A DNA stretch of 64,000 nt from Staphylococcus equorum. Its GTDB lineage: Bacteria; Bacillota; Bacilli; Staphylococcales; Staphylococcaceae. Below, piece by piece: positions 1-8,690 of this stretch. Positions within the stretch are counted from its first letter, which is position 1. Each line of letters starts with the position of its first letter. The notes below the pieces were generated by a model. It was not told the origin of the DNA, searched no databases, and saw nothing but the letters and a program-made list of their open reading frames with translations. The stretch lies in assembly GCF_029024965.1 (NCBI RefSeq), contig NZ_CP118982.1, positions 2,604,001 to 2,668,000 on the forward strand. Direction: 5' to 3'. Made by a program: the position numbers and the translations under genes.

Positions 1-128
1 CTATTCCAATGCGTCGTATCGCTTTAACAGAAGAAGTATCTAATATGGTCATCTTTTTAGCTTCAGATGACGCGAGTTACTCTACAGGTTCTGAATTCGT
101 CATCGATGGCGGTCTTACTGCGTTATAA
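1..128 (+). CDS. Short-chain dehydrogenase/reductase, C-terminal end only
   Basis: The window opens inside this gene; the frame starts at base 3 and stops with TAA at 126-128. The visible tail has the C-terminal pattern of classical SDR enzymes: RRIALTEEVSNMVIFLASD, a short spacer, then TGSEFVIDGGLTAL. In this family the stretch ends the Rossmann fold and closes near the substrate pocket. Catalytic residues and cofactor motif lie outside the window, so the substrate cannot be named. A strong hairpin terminator follows at 162-200. Confidence 0.8.
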   Translation, partial: IPMRRIALTEEVSNMVIFLASDDASYSTGSEFVIDGGLTAL

Positions 129-161
129 ACAACTTATGAAAAGCAAATGTTTTACACATTA

Positions 162-200
162 AAAACCCCTTCACAACCATTTAAATGGTTGTGAAGGGGT
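162..200. terminator. Bidirectional rho-independent terminator
   Basis: Near-perfect inverted repeat: AAAACCCCTTCACAACCAT and its complement around a very short loop, with A-tract on the left and T-tract on the right. It sits between the rightward SDR gene and the leftward gene at 244-567, so it can end both transcripts. Confidence 0.9.
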
Positions 201-243
201 TTTATAATAATTCATAGTATCTATTGAAATCAAATTGCTAATT

Positions 244-567
244 CTATTTTTTAGGCTCTACATAAGCAACAAATTTTTCAGCATTATCTTTATTTAAATC
301 TGTTAATGAAAATGTGCCAATGCTAAAGCGCATCGTTAATACATTATCATTTAATTCGATATTTTCAATTTCGTCATATCTAATGTTTCTATAGTAAAAC
401 TGTCCATCCATATCAACATTTAAAATAAGACGTTCATTTGTTGCGACATAAGCTGCCTCATATACTTTGATTTCACCTTGAACAGGGTACTCCATTTTTC
501 CTAAAACGGAAGGACCTTGTTTCTCAGTTGGAAATAAATCTTCTGGATTAATATTATCTAATATCAT
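244..567 (-). CDS. Small cytosolic protein, PH-like (YokE-type) fold suspected
   Basis: A 107-residue protein with no signal peptide or membrane segment. Residues about 35-100 alternate short hydrophobic strands (YVATNERLILNVDM, YYRNIRYDEIENIEL, VLTMRFSIGTFSLT), as expected of the bacterial PH-like domain in YokE-type proteins. That domain call is inference from pattern. The start ATG has an AAAAGGTAGG ribosome site. It begins 20 bp after katA and could be the last gene of the hemH-katA transcript. Function unknown; a role in the oxidative response is only suggested by position. Confidence 0.75.
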   Translation of the reverse strand: MILDNINPEDLFPTEKQGPSVLGKMEYPVQGEIKVYEAAYVATNERLILNVDMDGQFYYRNIRYDEIENIELNDNVLTMRFSIGTFSLTDLNKDNAEKFVAYVEPKK

Positions 568-587
568 TCGATTACCTACCTTTTCAA

Positions 588-2069
588 TTAGTCTGCAACT
601 TCTAAGTCTACAGTATTAATATCAATACCCATAGCATCTGCTACACCTTGACCGTAAGCTGGATCTGCTTTATAACAATGTCTAATGTGACGGTGTTTAA
701 GTGGGTCAGTAACTGGCCCCATTTCGTTAGCCGTATTATTAAATAATATTTGTTGCTTATCAGGTGACATGCGACGGAATAATTCACCAGGTTGTTCAAA
801 GTAGTTATCATCATCTTCACGATAGTCATATTCGAATGCTTGACCTTGAATGTCTAAGCCTGGTTTTTTGTATTGCGGTTGGTCTTCAAGCGCACCGTTA
901 CTATTTGGATAATAGTGTGTGCCACCGCCTTGATTATTATCTAAAATTCTCATTTGACCATCTCTACTGAATGGACAAATATTTTCAACACCTACACCTT
1001 TAGGTTGGTTTACTGGAATTTGCCAATGGTTAGCACCAAGTCTGTAACGTTGTGTGTCACCATATGAGAATAAACGGCCTTGTAACATTTTGTCTGGTGA
1101 AAAGTCTAGCCCTGGTACGATGTTTGTTGGTGCAAATGCTGCTTGTTCAACATCTTGGAAATAGTTTTCAGGGTTTCTGTTTAATTCAAACTCTCCTACT
1201 TCGATTAATGGGTATTCGTCTTTATACCAAACTTTTGTTAAATCAAATGGATTATCTTTATGGTTGCGTGCTTGTTCTTCAGTCATTACTTGGATGTACA
1301 TTTTCCATTTAGGGAAGTTACCTTCTTCAATGTTTCCAAATAAATCTCTTTGAGAAGACTCTCTGTCATTTGCTATAACTTGTGCTGCTTCTTCAGGTGA
1401 ATAGTTTTCTATACCTTGTTGTGTTCTGTGGTGGAATTTAACCCAAACACGCTCGCCTTTATCATTGTACATAGAGTATGTGTGAGACCCAAAGCCATGC
1501 ATATTTCTGAAACCTTTAGGAATACCACGATCTGACATCACTATCGTAATTTGATGTAACGCTTCTGGTAATAATGTCCAGAAATCCCAGTTTGCTTGAG
1601 GATCTCTCATGTTTGTTTTTGGATTACGTTTAACAACATGGTTTAAACTTGCGAATAATTTAGGGTCTCTGAAGAAGAAGACTGGTGTATTGTTACCAAC
1701 TAAATCCCAGTTACCTTCGTCCGTATAAAATTTCAATGCAAAGCCACGAATGTCACGTTCTGCATCAGCTGCACCACGTTCACCTGCTACTGTTGAAAAA
1801 CGAGCGAACATTTCAGTTTCTTTTCCAACTTCAGAAAAAATACTTGCACAAGTGTACTGTGTAATATCATTTGTTACTTTAAATGTACCAAACGCACCAG
1901 AACCTTTTGCATGCATACGACGTTCCGGAATAACTTCTCTATCGAAGTGCGCCATTTGTTCTATGAAATATATATCTTGCATTAAAAGCGGACCTCTAGG
2001 ACCTGCTGTCATACTATTTTCTCTATCTCCTACTGGTGCACCAAATAATCCTGTTAGTTTTTTACTCAT
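588..2069 (-). CDS. katA: Catalase (heme, clade 3 small subunit)
   Basis: Monofunctional heme catalase, 493 residues, full family length; dismutates hydrogen peroxide in the cytoplasm. Active-site His about 53 is in RMHAKGSG, catalytic Asn about 126 in [14 protein letters not shown], and the proximal heme Tyr in [14 protein letters not shown] about residue 335. The start ATG has TAAAGGAG 6 bp upstream, and this site overlaps the stop of the upstream ferrochelatase gene (13 bp gap), so the two are co-transcribed and perhaps translationally coupled. A PerR-type operator lies upstream of the pair, which fits induction by peroxide. Confidence 0.97.
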   Translation of the reverse strand: MSKKLTGLFGAPVGDRENSMTAGPRGPLLMQDIYFIEQMAHFDREVIPERRMHAKGSGAFGTFKVTNDITQYTCASIFSEVGKETEMFARFSTVAGERGAADAERDIRGFALKFYTDEGNWDLVGNNTPVFFFRDPKLFASLNHVVKRNPKTNMRDPQANWDFWTLLPEALHQITIVMSDRGIPKGFRNMHGFGSHTYSMYNDKGERVWVKFHHRTQQGIENYSPEEAAQVIANDRESSQRDLFGNIEEGNFPKWKMYIQVMTEEQARNHKDNPFDLTKVWYKDEYPLIEVGEFELNRNPENYFQDVEQAAFAPTNIVPGLDFSPDKMLQGRLFSYGDTQRYRLGANHWQIPVNQPKGVGVENICPFSRDGQMRILDNNQGGGTHYYPNSNGALEDQPQYKKPGLDIQGQAFEYDYREDDDNYFEQPGELFRRMSPDKQQILFNNTANEMGPVTDPLKHRHIRHCYKADPAYGQGVADAMGIDINTVDLEVAD

Positions 2070-2082
2070 TATATTATCTCCT

Positions 2083-3030
2083 TTAATTTACCGCAGTTAA
2101 GTGATTCTTTTCTTTATAATTATTGATGACTGCATTTGCAATACTTTCAATAAACAGTTGATTTGAGCCAGGCATTTCAGCTCTATAATAATTACAACCT
2201 AAATCATCGCAAACTTTTTTACATTCATAATCATTATCATATAAGACTTCTAAATGTTCACATGTAAAACCTAATGGAACGTATATAAAGTTTTGATAAT
2301 CATATTGTTCATGTAATGTTTGAGTTAAATCTTGCACATCTGGTCCAATCCAAGGTTCTCCAGTATTACCTTCAGATTGCCAACCGTTAAAAACATGGTT
2401 ATGTCCAATTCGTGATTGGATTAACTGTGCTGTTTCTTCAAGCTGACTTGGATAAGGATCATTATGTTCCAATATCTTTTCTGGAAGACTATGAGCCGAA
2501 ACGATAATTGCTGTTTTTTGATGCGCTTCTTCAGGTATTAAATTCAATTGTGTATTTACTGAATCAACCCAATATTGGATAAATTTCTCTTCTTTATAAA
2601 ATTGATCCAATGTAGTTACTTTAATATTTTTCTCATTTGCATATTGAGATGCGCGTTGGTTATACATTTCTACTGAAAATGAAGAATAATGTGGTGTTAA
2701 AACTACACTGACGATTTCATCAATACCCTCCGCACTAATGTCATCTATCGCATCTTCAATGAATGGATGTATATGTTTCAAACCTATATATAATTCATAG
2801 CTTATGTCATTCGTCATTGAGTTAAGTGTATAACATAATGTTTCTGCTTGTTTTTCCGTCGTTGTTGCTAAAGGTGATACGCCACCAATATATTCATATC
2901 TATCTTTCAAATCTATGTATGCTTCATGGCTTGGTCCGTGTCCATGTCTGATATGCGTATAGTAAGGTAAAATATCTTCTTCCTTATATGGCGTACCATA
3001 GGACATACATAATAATGCTACACGTTTCAT
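2083..3030 (-). CDS. hemH: Ferrochelatase (coproporphyrin III type), katA-linked
   Basis: A 315-residue HemH/CpfC-family protein. It inserts ferrous iron into coproporphyrin III (Gram-positive route) in the last steps of heme synthesis. Family landmarks: N-terminal [20 protein letters not shown], the metal-binding His in VSAHSLP (about residue 181), and the conserved Glu in [16 protein letters not shown] near 265. Staphylococci normally keep hemH in a hemEHY cluster; here it stands alone directly before katA, so it is probably a paralog supplying heme to catalase (inference). Start ATG has GTGGAGGTG upstream. The PerR-like box at 3079-3093 sits at its promoter. Confidence 0.93.
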   Translation of the reverse strand: MKRVALLCMSYGTPYKEEDILPYYTHIRHGHGPSHEAYIDLKDRYEYIGGVSPLATTTEKQAETLCYTLNSMTNDISYELYIGLKHIHPFIEDAIDDISAEGIDEIVSVVLTPHYSSFSVEMYNQRASQYANEKNIKVTTLDQFYKEEKFIQYWVDSVNTQLNLIPEEAHQKTAIIVSAHSLPEKILEHNDPYPSQLEETAQLIQSRIGHNHVFNGWQSEGNTGEPWIGPDVQDLTQTLHEQYDYQNFIYVPLGFTCEHLEVLYDNDYECKKVCDDLGCNYYRAEMPGSNQLFIESIANAVINNYKEKNHLTAVN

Positions 3031-3078
3031 GTTAAGTGCACCTCCACTAACTCGCTCTTCTTTACAATAATTATCTAT

Positions 3079-3102
3079 TTGTAATTATTATAATCTATTA
3101 TA
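3079..3102 (-). promoter_or_regulatory. Promoter -10 and PerR box for hemH-katA
   Basis: On the minus strand a perfect TATAAT (3097-3102) is followed at once by TTATAATAATTACAA (3079-3093), which matches the Per box TTATAATNATTATAA at all but one position. An upstream TAGACT is a weak -35. The box covers the expected transcription start, a normal repressor position. PerR control is inferred from the motif and from the regulated genes. Confidence 0.8.
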
Positions 3103-3382
3103 ACGCAAAAATGATTAAAGTCTATATTTAAATATTTAATAAATCATTTGAATTGATAATACATCCTTATAAGTGATAATGAATTATGCGTTTTCATTAT
3201 TTTTCATTGTTATCAAATTGTGAAATTACACTTTATTTTCTTGCAATAATCTATGTTTTATATGTAGAAAGTGAAAGTAGTAGCCGTCTGCCTCACATTA
3301 AATAATTTAATCCGAATTGAACACATACAGGCTGTAGCTGTGCCCTTGGCAAGCGAGTATGAAATAATATGTAATATAGCAA

Positions 3383-3416
3383 AATAGAGCTACCAATAAT
3401 TTGGCAACTCTATTTA
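3383..3416 (-). terminator. Probable terminator of the ABC transporter operon
   Basis: Imperfect inverted repeat (AAATAGAG arm against CTCTATTT, extended by CCA/TGG with two mismatches) ending in TTTT on the minus strand, 64 bp after the permease gene. The rest of 3103-3382 is AT-rich and I see no gene in it. A moderately GC-richer stretch at about 3280-3350 is unexplained. Confidence 0.5.
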
Positions 3417-3479
3417 ACGATAATATTCAATTTACATCACAATTCTTCCGTTATACAAAATCATTTTTTATTATAGTCA

Positions 3480-5078
3480 TTATATATCTTTCCTGTTAAA
3501 ACCGATCACACCTATGACACACAGTATAATGAAAATAAGTAAAAGGGTTATTATCGGCCCACTTGTAAAATCATCTATCGGCAGACTTGGAATATGCTCA
3601 AATGGCGTGATATCTTTCATCCAATCTTTCACATTCAGTAAAGTACCTAAATAATTCACTAAAAAAGTATAAGCAAGATAAGCATAGACTAAAGTCGTTA
3701 ACTTTATGCCCCATCCAATTACGACAGTTCCTATACCAACAAAACTCAGTATGGCTGGTATATAGACGATAGCTGATTGGATAACCATGTCAAAATCGAG
3801 TGGCGTATCCATTGAATAGAATTGTCCAGCATACAAACCGAGTCCTGCGACAAAAATCATCACTACCGCATTCACCACACTGATGATTAGAAAACTCAAT
3901 AAGTACTTGATACGCGAAATCGGATTCGCTAATACAAGCGTCGCGTACTCTTTATCTATGGCTTTCTTTATTTTAAATAAAGCTAACAGTGTAGGCACCG
4001 TACTGATTATTGCCATCACCAACATTAATTGCGGTAAAAATTGTTTGATGTAATCTCCATTTGGATTTTCTAACATAGACAGTAATAATGGATTATCTTT
4101 AAAAAAGTCGTCTAAATTTCCAAAAATAGAGCCATATGATAAACCAAGTATAAATAACCCAATAGCAAAATATATAAAACTCATTTTTTGTAATTTTATT
4201 TGTAAACCTAGTGGAGATTTCATGTACGATTTCGCATGTTGCTTGCCTTTTTTCTGTGGTAATAATTTAGCTTCAATATCACGCAAACCATTTAACACAA
4301 AGGCAGATATAACAAAGATAACTGTAATGCCTAAAATGCACCACACCGGCCACCAATAATCTTCTGAAAAAGCATACGTTCTAGACAGCCAGCCCATCGG
4401 TGAAAACATAGATAGCGTCTCGTTGGCTACGTCTCCAAACGCCCTAACCAAATACATGATGAGTAATAGCGCGATACTCACACCGGTTGTTTCACTACTT
4501 GATGATACAAATTGGGCAACTAACATGGTCAATGCAGCAAACATAATACCAAATACACCTAAAGCCGAACTATATAAAAATGCCCCAACTAAATCTATAC
4601 CATCAACGCTTAACAACGTTAGACCTAATGTAAGTAATATCATTAGACTGACATTAAGTAATAAAGTCTGAAGTAGGTGGCCCATCAATGGTGCTTGTTT
4701 ACCAATAGGCAAAGCAGTCAGTATGATTATTCTACCGTCTTCTTCATCGCCACGCGTACCTCGAGATACTATCAAAATATTCATAATTGCTACCATTATT
4801 GCTGTGAATAAAGTCATTTCATGCGTAAAAAGGACACCAATGTTTACATGTTCAAAATCAGCTGGACCGAGCATCGCTTGCATCGCAGGGTTTTTTGACA
4901 TTTCAATAATAGGACTCATCTTAGATTGGCTCGGGTACATCGACTCAAAAGCAGGTGGAATCATTAACGTTAAAGCAGTTAATAAGACCACCCATAAAAT
5001 CATTTTTTTACTATTTCTTTTTACATAAAAATAAAATAACTTTGAGGTTTGGTAAAATGATTGTTTCATATCATTCAC
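3480..5078 (-). CDS. ABC-2 type exporter permease, duplicated 6-TM form
   Basis: A 532-residue integral membrane protein with about 12 hydrophobic segments in two halves of six, split by a charged loop near residues 265-295. This is the build of tetronasin/bacitracin-type ABC-2 exporters, where one polypeptide gives both membrane halves. The first cytoplasmic loop has SRGTRGDEEDGRIIILTALPI, the second half the related KAIDKEYATLVLANPISRIKYL; these are the usual coupling segments. Its start overlaps the end of the ATPase gene by 8 bp, so the two form one operon. Substrate unknown; drug or lipid export is the family norm. Confidence 0.85.
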   Translation of the reverse strand: MNDMKQSFYQTSKLFYFYVKRNSKKMILWVVLLTALTLMIPPAFESMYPSQSKMSPIIEMSKNPAMQAMLGPADFEHVNIGVLFTHEMTLFTAIMVAIMNILIVSRGTRGDEEDGRIIILTALPIGKQAPLMGHLLQTLLLNVSLMILLTLGLTLLSVDGIDLVGAFLYSSALGVFGIMFAALTMLVAQFVSSSSETTGVSIALLLIMYLVRAFGDVANETLSMFSPMGWLSRTYAFSEDYWWPVWCILGITVIFVISAFVLNGLRDIEAKLLPQKKGKQHAKSYMKSPLGLQIKLQKMSFIYFAIGLFILGLSYGSIFGNLDDFFKDNPLLLSMLENPNGDYIKQFLPQLMLVMAIISTVPTLLALFKIKKAIDKEYATLVLANPISRIKYLLSFLIISVVNAVVMIFVAGLGLYAGQFYSMDTPLDFDMVIQSAIVYIPAILSFVGIGTVVIGWGIKLTTLVYAYLAYTFLVNYLGTLLNVKDWMKDITPFEHIPSLPIDDFTSGPIITLLLIFIILCVIGVIGFNRKDI

Positions 5079-5976
5079 CTACTTCATCTGTGGCTTCATA
5101 ATATCGTTTAAATATTGCTTCTAGTGTTGGTGGCATAGATTCCAATTTTTTAATTTCGAAGCGACTTAGATATTCAATTACAGCAGAAATTTTATCTGAA
5201 TCGACTTCAAAATAATATGTGTTGTCTTCTTGCCTCACATTATTCACACCCGTCACTTGTGTTAACGTTCCTAATTGCTGTCCACTTTCAACGGTGAATT
5301 GCATACGTGTAAGATGACGCATCTCGTCTAAAGTCCCAGAAGTTATCATTTTCCCTTTACGGATAATACCTACGCGATCGCACAATTTTTCAACTTCACT
5401 TAAAATATGACTCGAGAGTAGTACACTTTTGTTATTGTTTTTAATGTCTTTTATGCATTCTTGAAAAACTTCTTCCATTAAAGGGTCAAGGCCAGAAGTA
5501 GGTTCATCTAAGATATATAATTTTGCATCAATACTAAACGCAGTAATTAATGCTACTTTCTGACGGTTTCCCGTAGAATAAGCACTACATTTTTTACTAG
5601 TATCTAATTCAAAGCGTTTAATTAATTCATTTTTTCTAGTGTGATTTGCTTTAGGATGAAGACTGAGAAAGAAATCAATAATTTCTCCACCGGTTAAATT
5701 TGGCCAAAAATTGACATCACCAGGCACAAAAGCGAGATCTTTATGCACAGCGACTGCATCTTTCAGCGCATTTTTGTCAAAAATTTCAATATTACCTTGT
5801 GTTGGTTTCAACATACCTAATATTGCTTTAATTGTCGTCGATTTTCCAGCCCCGTTTGGTCCAATAAAACCATAAACTTCACCCTCATTGAGTTCTAAAT
5901 TCACACCATCTAAAGCGTAAAATTTACCAAAGCGTTTTGTTAAATTATGAATTTTAAGTAGGGTAATACATACCAC
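5071..5976 (-). CDS. ABC transporter ATP-binding protein
   Basis: A 301-residue ATPase partner of the permease that follows. Walker A GPNGAGKST is near residue 38, Walker B with the catalytic Glu is LYILDEPTSGLDP, and the H-loop is SSHILSEVEKLCD. The signature motif is degenerate (YSTGNRQKV rather than LSGGQ), as often in drug/antibiotic exporters. A C-terminal regulatory region of about 80 residues follows. The proposed ATG lies only 1 base after GGGTGG, so the true start may be a few codons inside. It begins 12 bp after the general-stress gene and may share the upstream sigma-B promoter by read-through. Confidence 0.88.
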   Translation of the reverse strand: MVCITLLKIHNLTKRFGKFYALDGVNLELNEGEVYGFIGPNGAGKSTTIKAILGMLKPTQGNIEIFDKNALKDAVAVHKDLAFVPGDVNFWPNLTGGEIIDFFLSLHPKANHTRKNELIKRFELDTSKKCSAYSTGNRQKVALITAFSIDAKLYILDEPTSGLDPLMEEVFQECIKDIKNNNKSVLLSSHILSEVEKLCDRVGIIRKGKMITSGTLDEMRHLTRMQFTVESGQQLGTLTQVTGVNNVRQEDNTYYFEVDSDKISAVIEYLSRFEIKKLESMPPTLEAIFKRYYEATDEVGE

Positions 5977-5988
5977 CCTTTACACGAT

Positions 5989-6321
5989 TTATAACAGCCC
6001 TTTAACTCTAAAATCAGTAACGATTAAAATTATCTTGTCTTCTTTCATATCTGCATCACAAGTTTCTGCATCACTAGAAGGCACACCTAATATGCTAAGT
6101 TTTTCTTTTAATTCTTCAGCTTTTGAATCAAAATCTTCATCTATATCAACTTCATTATAATCAACTGCTGTAACTTTTATTTGTTCAGTAACCTCTGCAG
6201 TTCGATTTTTATCATTTGATAGCACGTATATATCTTGGCTACCAATACCTCTATCTTTTAAAGCCTTCACATCCGCTACTAAAGCCGAGTCATTTGTATA
6301 AGGTTTCACAACAGGTGGCAT
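5989..6321 (-). CDS. General stress protein 17M-like (YflT) domain protein
   Basis: About 110 residues, cytosolic. The N-terminal pattern VVKPYTNDSALVADVKALKD followed by DIYVLSNDKNRT and an acidic tail is that of the YflT/17M general-stress domain. The frame is open 9 codons further upstream, but the ATG at 6321 has AAAGGG at correct distance and starts the conserved domain, so I use it. It lies 39 bp after the membrane protein gene; both stand behind a sigma-B-type promoter at 6828-6852, which fits a stress role. Molecular function unknown. Confidence 0.8.
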   Translation of the reverse strand: MPPVVKPYTNDSALVADVKALKDRGIGSQDIYVLSNDKNRTAEVTEQIKVTAVDYNEVDIDEDFDSKAEELKEKLSILGVPSSDAETCDADMKEDKIILIVTDFRVKGLL

Positions 6322-6360
6322 ACGAATCATCCCTTTCCAATACTTCAACTTATTAAGATA

Positions 6361-6759
6361 CTAATTTTTCGCCTTAATCATTAAACTGTTATATCGATTT
6401 TCAGTTATATAAAAATAAGTGTTCTCTAACATTAAATCGAACAATTCATCTCTGACCATGTCATCTGTCATTTTAAATTGCGTTTCAACCTTTTCTTGTT
6501 CTTCATCTTCAACAAAAATAACTTGATCTTTTCTTACATCTACGGTCTTACGTTTATAAATGAGTTCGAGATGCGCACGCCCTTGATGTATCGCTTCTAA
6601 GTTGTCTATCTTATAGGCACTTTGTACAAACTCTTCAATTCGTCTTTCTCTGTGACGCTTACCTTTTGAAGTTTTAAAATCCTTTGTATACTTTAGCTTA
6701 ACAAGTAAATAAATGACTAATATGAAAAGTATCGTTACAAGAAATAGTAGCGTAGCCAT
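6361..6759 (-). CDS. Membrane-anchored protein of unknown function
   Basis: 132 residues: one N-terminal membrane segment (residues about 2-21), a basic stretch (KTSKGKRHRERR), then a charged cytosolic domain. I do not recognise the family. The start ATG has a strong AAAGGGGGG site 7 bp upstream. It is the first gene after the minus-strand sigma-B promoter and lies just before the 17M-like stress gene, so expression in general stress is likely. Confidence 0.7.
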   Translation of the reverse strand: MATLLFLVTILFILVIYLLVKLKYTKDFKTSKGKRHRERRIEEFVQSAYKIDNLEAIHQGRAHLELIYKRKTVDVRKDQVIFVEDEEQEKVETQFKMTDDMVRDELFDLMLENTYFYITENRYNSLMIKAKN

Positions 6760-6827
6760 ACATAGTCCCCCCTTTTATTCATGTGAATCTTCAATTTAAG
6801 TTTACATTTTCCAATATTACAGTTATT

Positions 6828-6852
6828 TTTCCCTTTGAAAACGCTTTTAAAC
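6828..6852 (-). promoter_or_regulatory. Sigma-B type promoter (leftward)
   Basis: GTTTAA (6852-6847), 13-base spacer, GGGAAA (6833-6828), read on the minus strand. The -35 is exact and the -10 fits the relaxed staphylococcal form GGGWAW. It lies 69 bp before the ATG at 6759. Confidence 0.7.
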
Positions 6853-6945
6853 ACTTTTAAAATCTTAAAATTAACTTTTATTGTTTTAAAAGATTACTAT
6901 TAATAATTTATACTTATTTACTAATACAATCTGACAATATATAAA

Positions 6946-6969
6946 GTTTAACTTCTATAAAAAAGGTAA
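6946..6969 (+). promoter_or_regulatory. Sigma-B type promoter (rightward)
   Basis: GTTTAA (6946-6951), 12-base spacer, AGGTAA (6964-6969). The -35 is exact, the -10 has 4 of 6 matches to GGGTAT. It is 39 bp before the start of the release-factor-like gene and back-to-back with the leftward sigma-B site. Confidence 0.6.
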
Positions 6970-7007
6970 AATGTATAGTATGTAAGAATTATGAAGGGTG
7001 ATATATA

Positions 7008-7793
7008 ATGCTTTTACAAGAAGAAATTAATAACTTGGAACAATTCGATGGTAAGTCACGAAATCAGAAAGTATTCTCAATTTATTTAGATACTAGTCCC
7101 GAACAAGGGACAAAGTGGAAGATCGAATTAAAAAATGCCCTAAAAGACTTATCAGACAAAACAAAAAGCAGTGACAATCATGAAGAAAAAAACCAAGCAA
7201 AAGACATTATCAATAAAGTAGAAACTGAAATACAGGGCGCTGAACCTAATTTAAAAAGAGGTCTTATTTTGTTTATGACTGCCGACGAGACATTAAAGTT
7301 CGAAAAGCACGTAAATATTTCTATAAAAACAGAATTTAAATGGGATACAAAACCTAAATTAGATCAGCTAAAATCATTACAACAAAGCTATCCTTATACG
7401 GGTGTTTTAGTTTTACAACAAGACAAAGCACGTGTGATTGAAACTGAAATTGGTACGATTGTAGACGAAGATTATTACACTCTAGATTTAGATATTAATG
7501 ATTGGAGAGAACATTCTGGACCACAAGGTGATGATTTAACTCAAGGCGGCGCGCAAAGAGATGAATATAAAGAACGTGTGAAAGCTAATCAAGAACGTTG
7601 GTTCAAAAGTTTAGTAGCTACTATTGAAAAAAATGCTAAGAAAAAAGGTTGGCACCAACTTTACTTAGCTGGTGAAAAAGAAGAAGTAGAAAAATTAAAA
7701 ACGATGTTCAATCATAACATTGACCAAGTAACACCAAGTAATATACTAAATTTAAATGCGACAGAAATTATAAATAAAGTAATGGAAGAATAA
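7008..7793 (+). CDS. BaeRF-type protein (bacterial archaeo-eukaryotic release factor fold)
   Basis: 261 residues, cytosolic, highly charged. The opening VFSIYLDTSPEQGTKWKIELKNAL, the central YTGVLVLQQDKARVIETEIG and the C-terminal KKKGWHQLYLAGEKEEVEKL match the layout of bacterial VLRF1/eRF1-like proteins: N-terminal domain, RNase H-like middle domain and a strand/helix tail. The family assignment is from pattern memory. Members are suspected to act on stalled or stress-state ribosomes. Start ATG follows GAAGGGTGAT. A sigma-B-like promoter precedes it and a terminator follows, so it is a single-gene stress unit. Confidence 0.75.
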   Translation: MLLQEEINNLEQFDGKSRNQKVFSIYLDTSPEQGTKWKIELKNALKDLSDKTKSSDNHEEKNQAKDIINKVETEIQGAEPNLKRGLILFMTADETLKFEKHVNISIKTEFKWDTKPKLDQLKSLQQSYPYTGVLVLQQDKARVIETEIGTIVDEDYYTLDLDINDWREHSGPQGDDLTQGGAQRDEYKERVKANQERWFKSLVATIEKNAKKKGWHQLYLAGEKEEVEKLKTMFNHNIDQVTPSNILNLNATEIINKVMEE

Positions 7794-7878
7794 ACTTCAA
7801 ATCATGCTAGTCACAATATACAAAAAACCTTAATATGTACTAAATTTTAAAATCTGTACTTTGCTTTACCATATAATT

Positions 7879-7929
7879 TAAAGGGTTTGTTTCCTTATTT
7901 TTGTAGGAGACAAGCCTTTTAATTTTTTT
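7879..7929 (+). terminator. Terminator of the BaeRF-like gene
   Basis: Stem AAAGGGTTTGTTTCC against GGAGACAAGCCTTT with one bulge and G-U pairs, followed by TTAATTTTTTT. The rest of 7794-8111 is AT-rich apart from the next terminator. Confidence 0.75.
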
Positions 7930-8015
7930 GATTCGTTCATAGTTATGAAACTGAATATATTAATATTATTATATCTATTTTTTTCAATTCATTTTGATAG
8001 TATTTCAATATAAAA

Positions 8016-8060
8016 ATGCCCCCTTCACATTTAGCTTTTTAAGCCTAAATTTGGGGGCAT
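8016..8060 (-). terminator. Terminator of the ftsW-like/PAP2 operon
   Basis: Inverted repeat ATGCCCCC...GGGGGCAT with an inner ATTTAG/CTAAAT stem, followed on the minus strand by ATTTTTATA. It stands 52 bp after the PAP2 gene. Confidence 0.85.
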
Positions 8061-8111
8061 ATCAATAACAATTTATTTTTGTTAAGGTGTTTTTATACAT
8101 GGATAGTAATG

Positions 8112-8690
8112 TCACCTATTGTTTTGAGTTGAGGTTGCGTTACCCACTTTCAAAGCTTGGAGCATAATCCCTATAATGAGTATGCTACCTATTGTATCTG
8201 TAAAAAAGTGTGCACGTAGATAAATTCTGGAAATGATAATCGAAATGACCAATAATACGCAGATGATAGTTAACCATTTATTATTTTTCAACAATAATAT
8301 GAGACTCACCAGTAGACAGACACTTAACACGTGCATACTCGGAAAGCTATAGCCATCTATACTAATATCAGGTCTTGGTCGTTGAATAATATATTTAAAA
8401 AATGTACCTATCAACAAAACACTGAAACACCAAAATCCATACCACCAAAACTTAAATTGATTATAAATAAATACAAGTATTAAAATCACCAATATCATGA
8501 GTAAACAATGCAACGGCTGAAATATATTAGAAATTATATCAAGATATACAACGACACCGTTAGAGTTAATCGTCCCATGTAACCATTGATAAATAAAATT
8601 ATCTAATGGATCAGTTAAATCTATATGTATACATATCATGAGTATCAATAAGCACAAACTTATTAAAATCATTTTCAAATAGTCTCTCAC
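8112..8690 (-). CDS. PAP2-family membrane phosphatase
   Basis: 192 residues, about six membrane helices. All three phosphatase motifs of the PAP2 superfamily are present: KYIIQRPRP (K-x6-RP), SFPSMH (motif 2, with Met for the usual Gly), and SRIYLRAHFFTD (SR-x5-H-x3-D). Relatives dephosphorylate undecaprenyl pyrophosphate or phosphatidylglycerol phosphate at the outer membrane face. The GTG start directly abuts the TAA of the ftsW-like gene, so translation is coupled. Pairing with a glycan polymerase suggests lipid carrier recycling during wall synthesis (inference). Confidence 0.88.
   Translation of the reverse strand: MRDYLKMILISLCLLILMICIHIDLTDPLDNFIYQWLHGTINSNGVVVYLDIISNIFQPLHCLLMILVILILVFIYNQFKFWWYGFWCFSVLLIGTFFKYIIQRPRPDISIDGYSFPSMHVLSVCLLVSLILLLKNNKWLTIICVLLVISIIISRIYLRAHFFTDTIGSILIIGIMLQALKVGNATSTQNNR

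Noticed and set aside
1750..2100. 116-codon frame on the plus strand
   Set aside because: Lies opposite katA with no ribosome site or family pattern; an antisense shadow.
4423..5028. Two plus-strand frames opposite the ABC permease
   Set aside because: Shadows of a long hydrophobic gene; no start signals.
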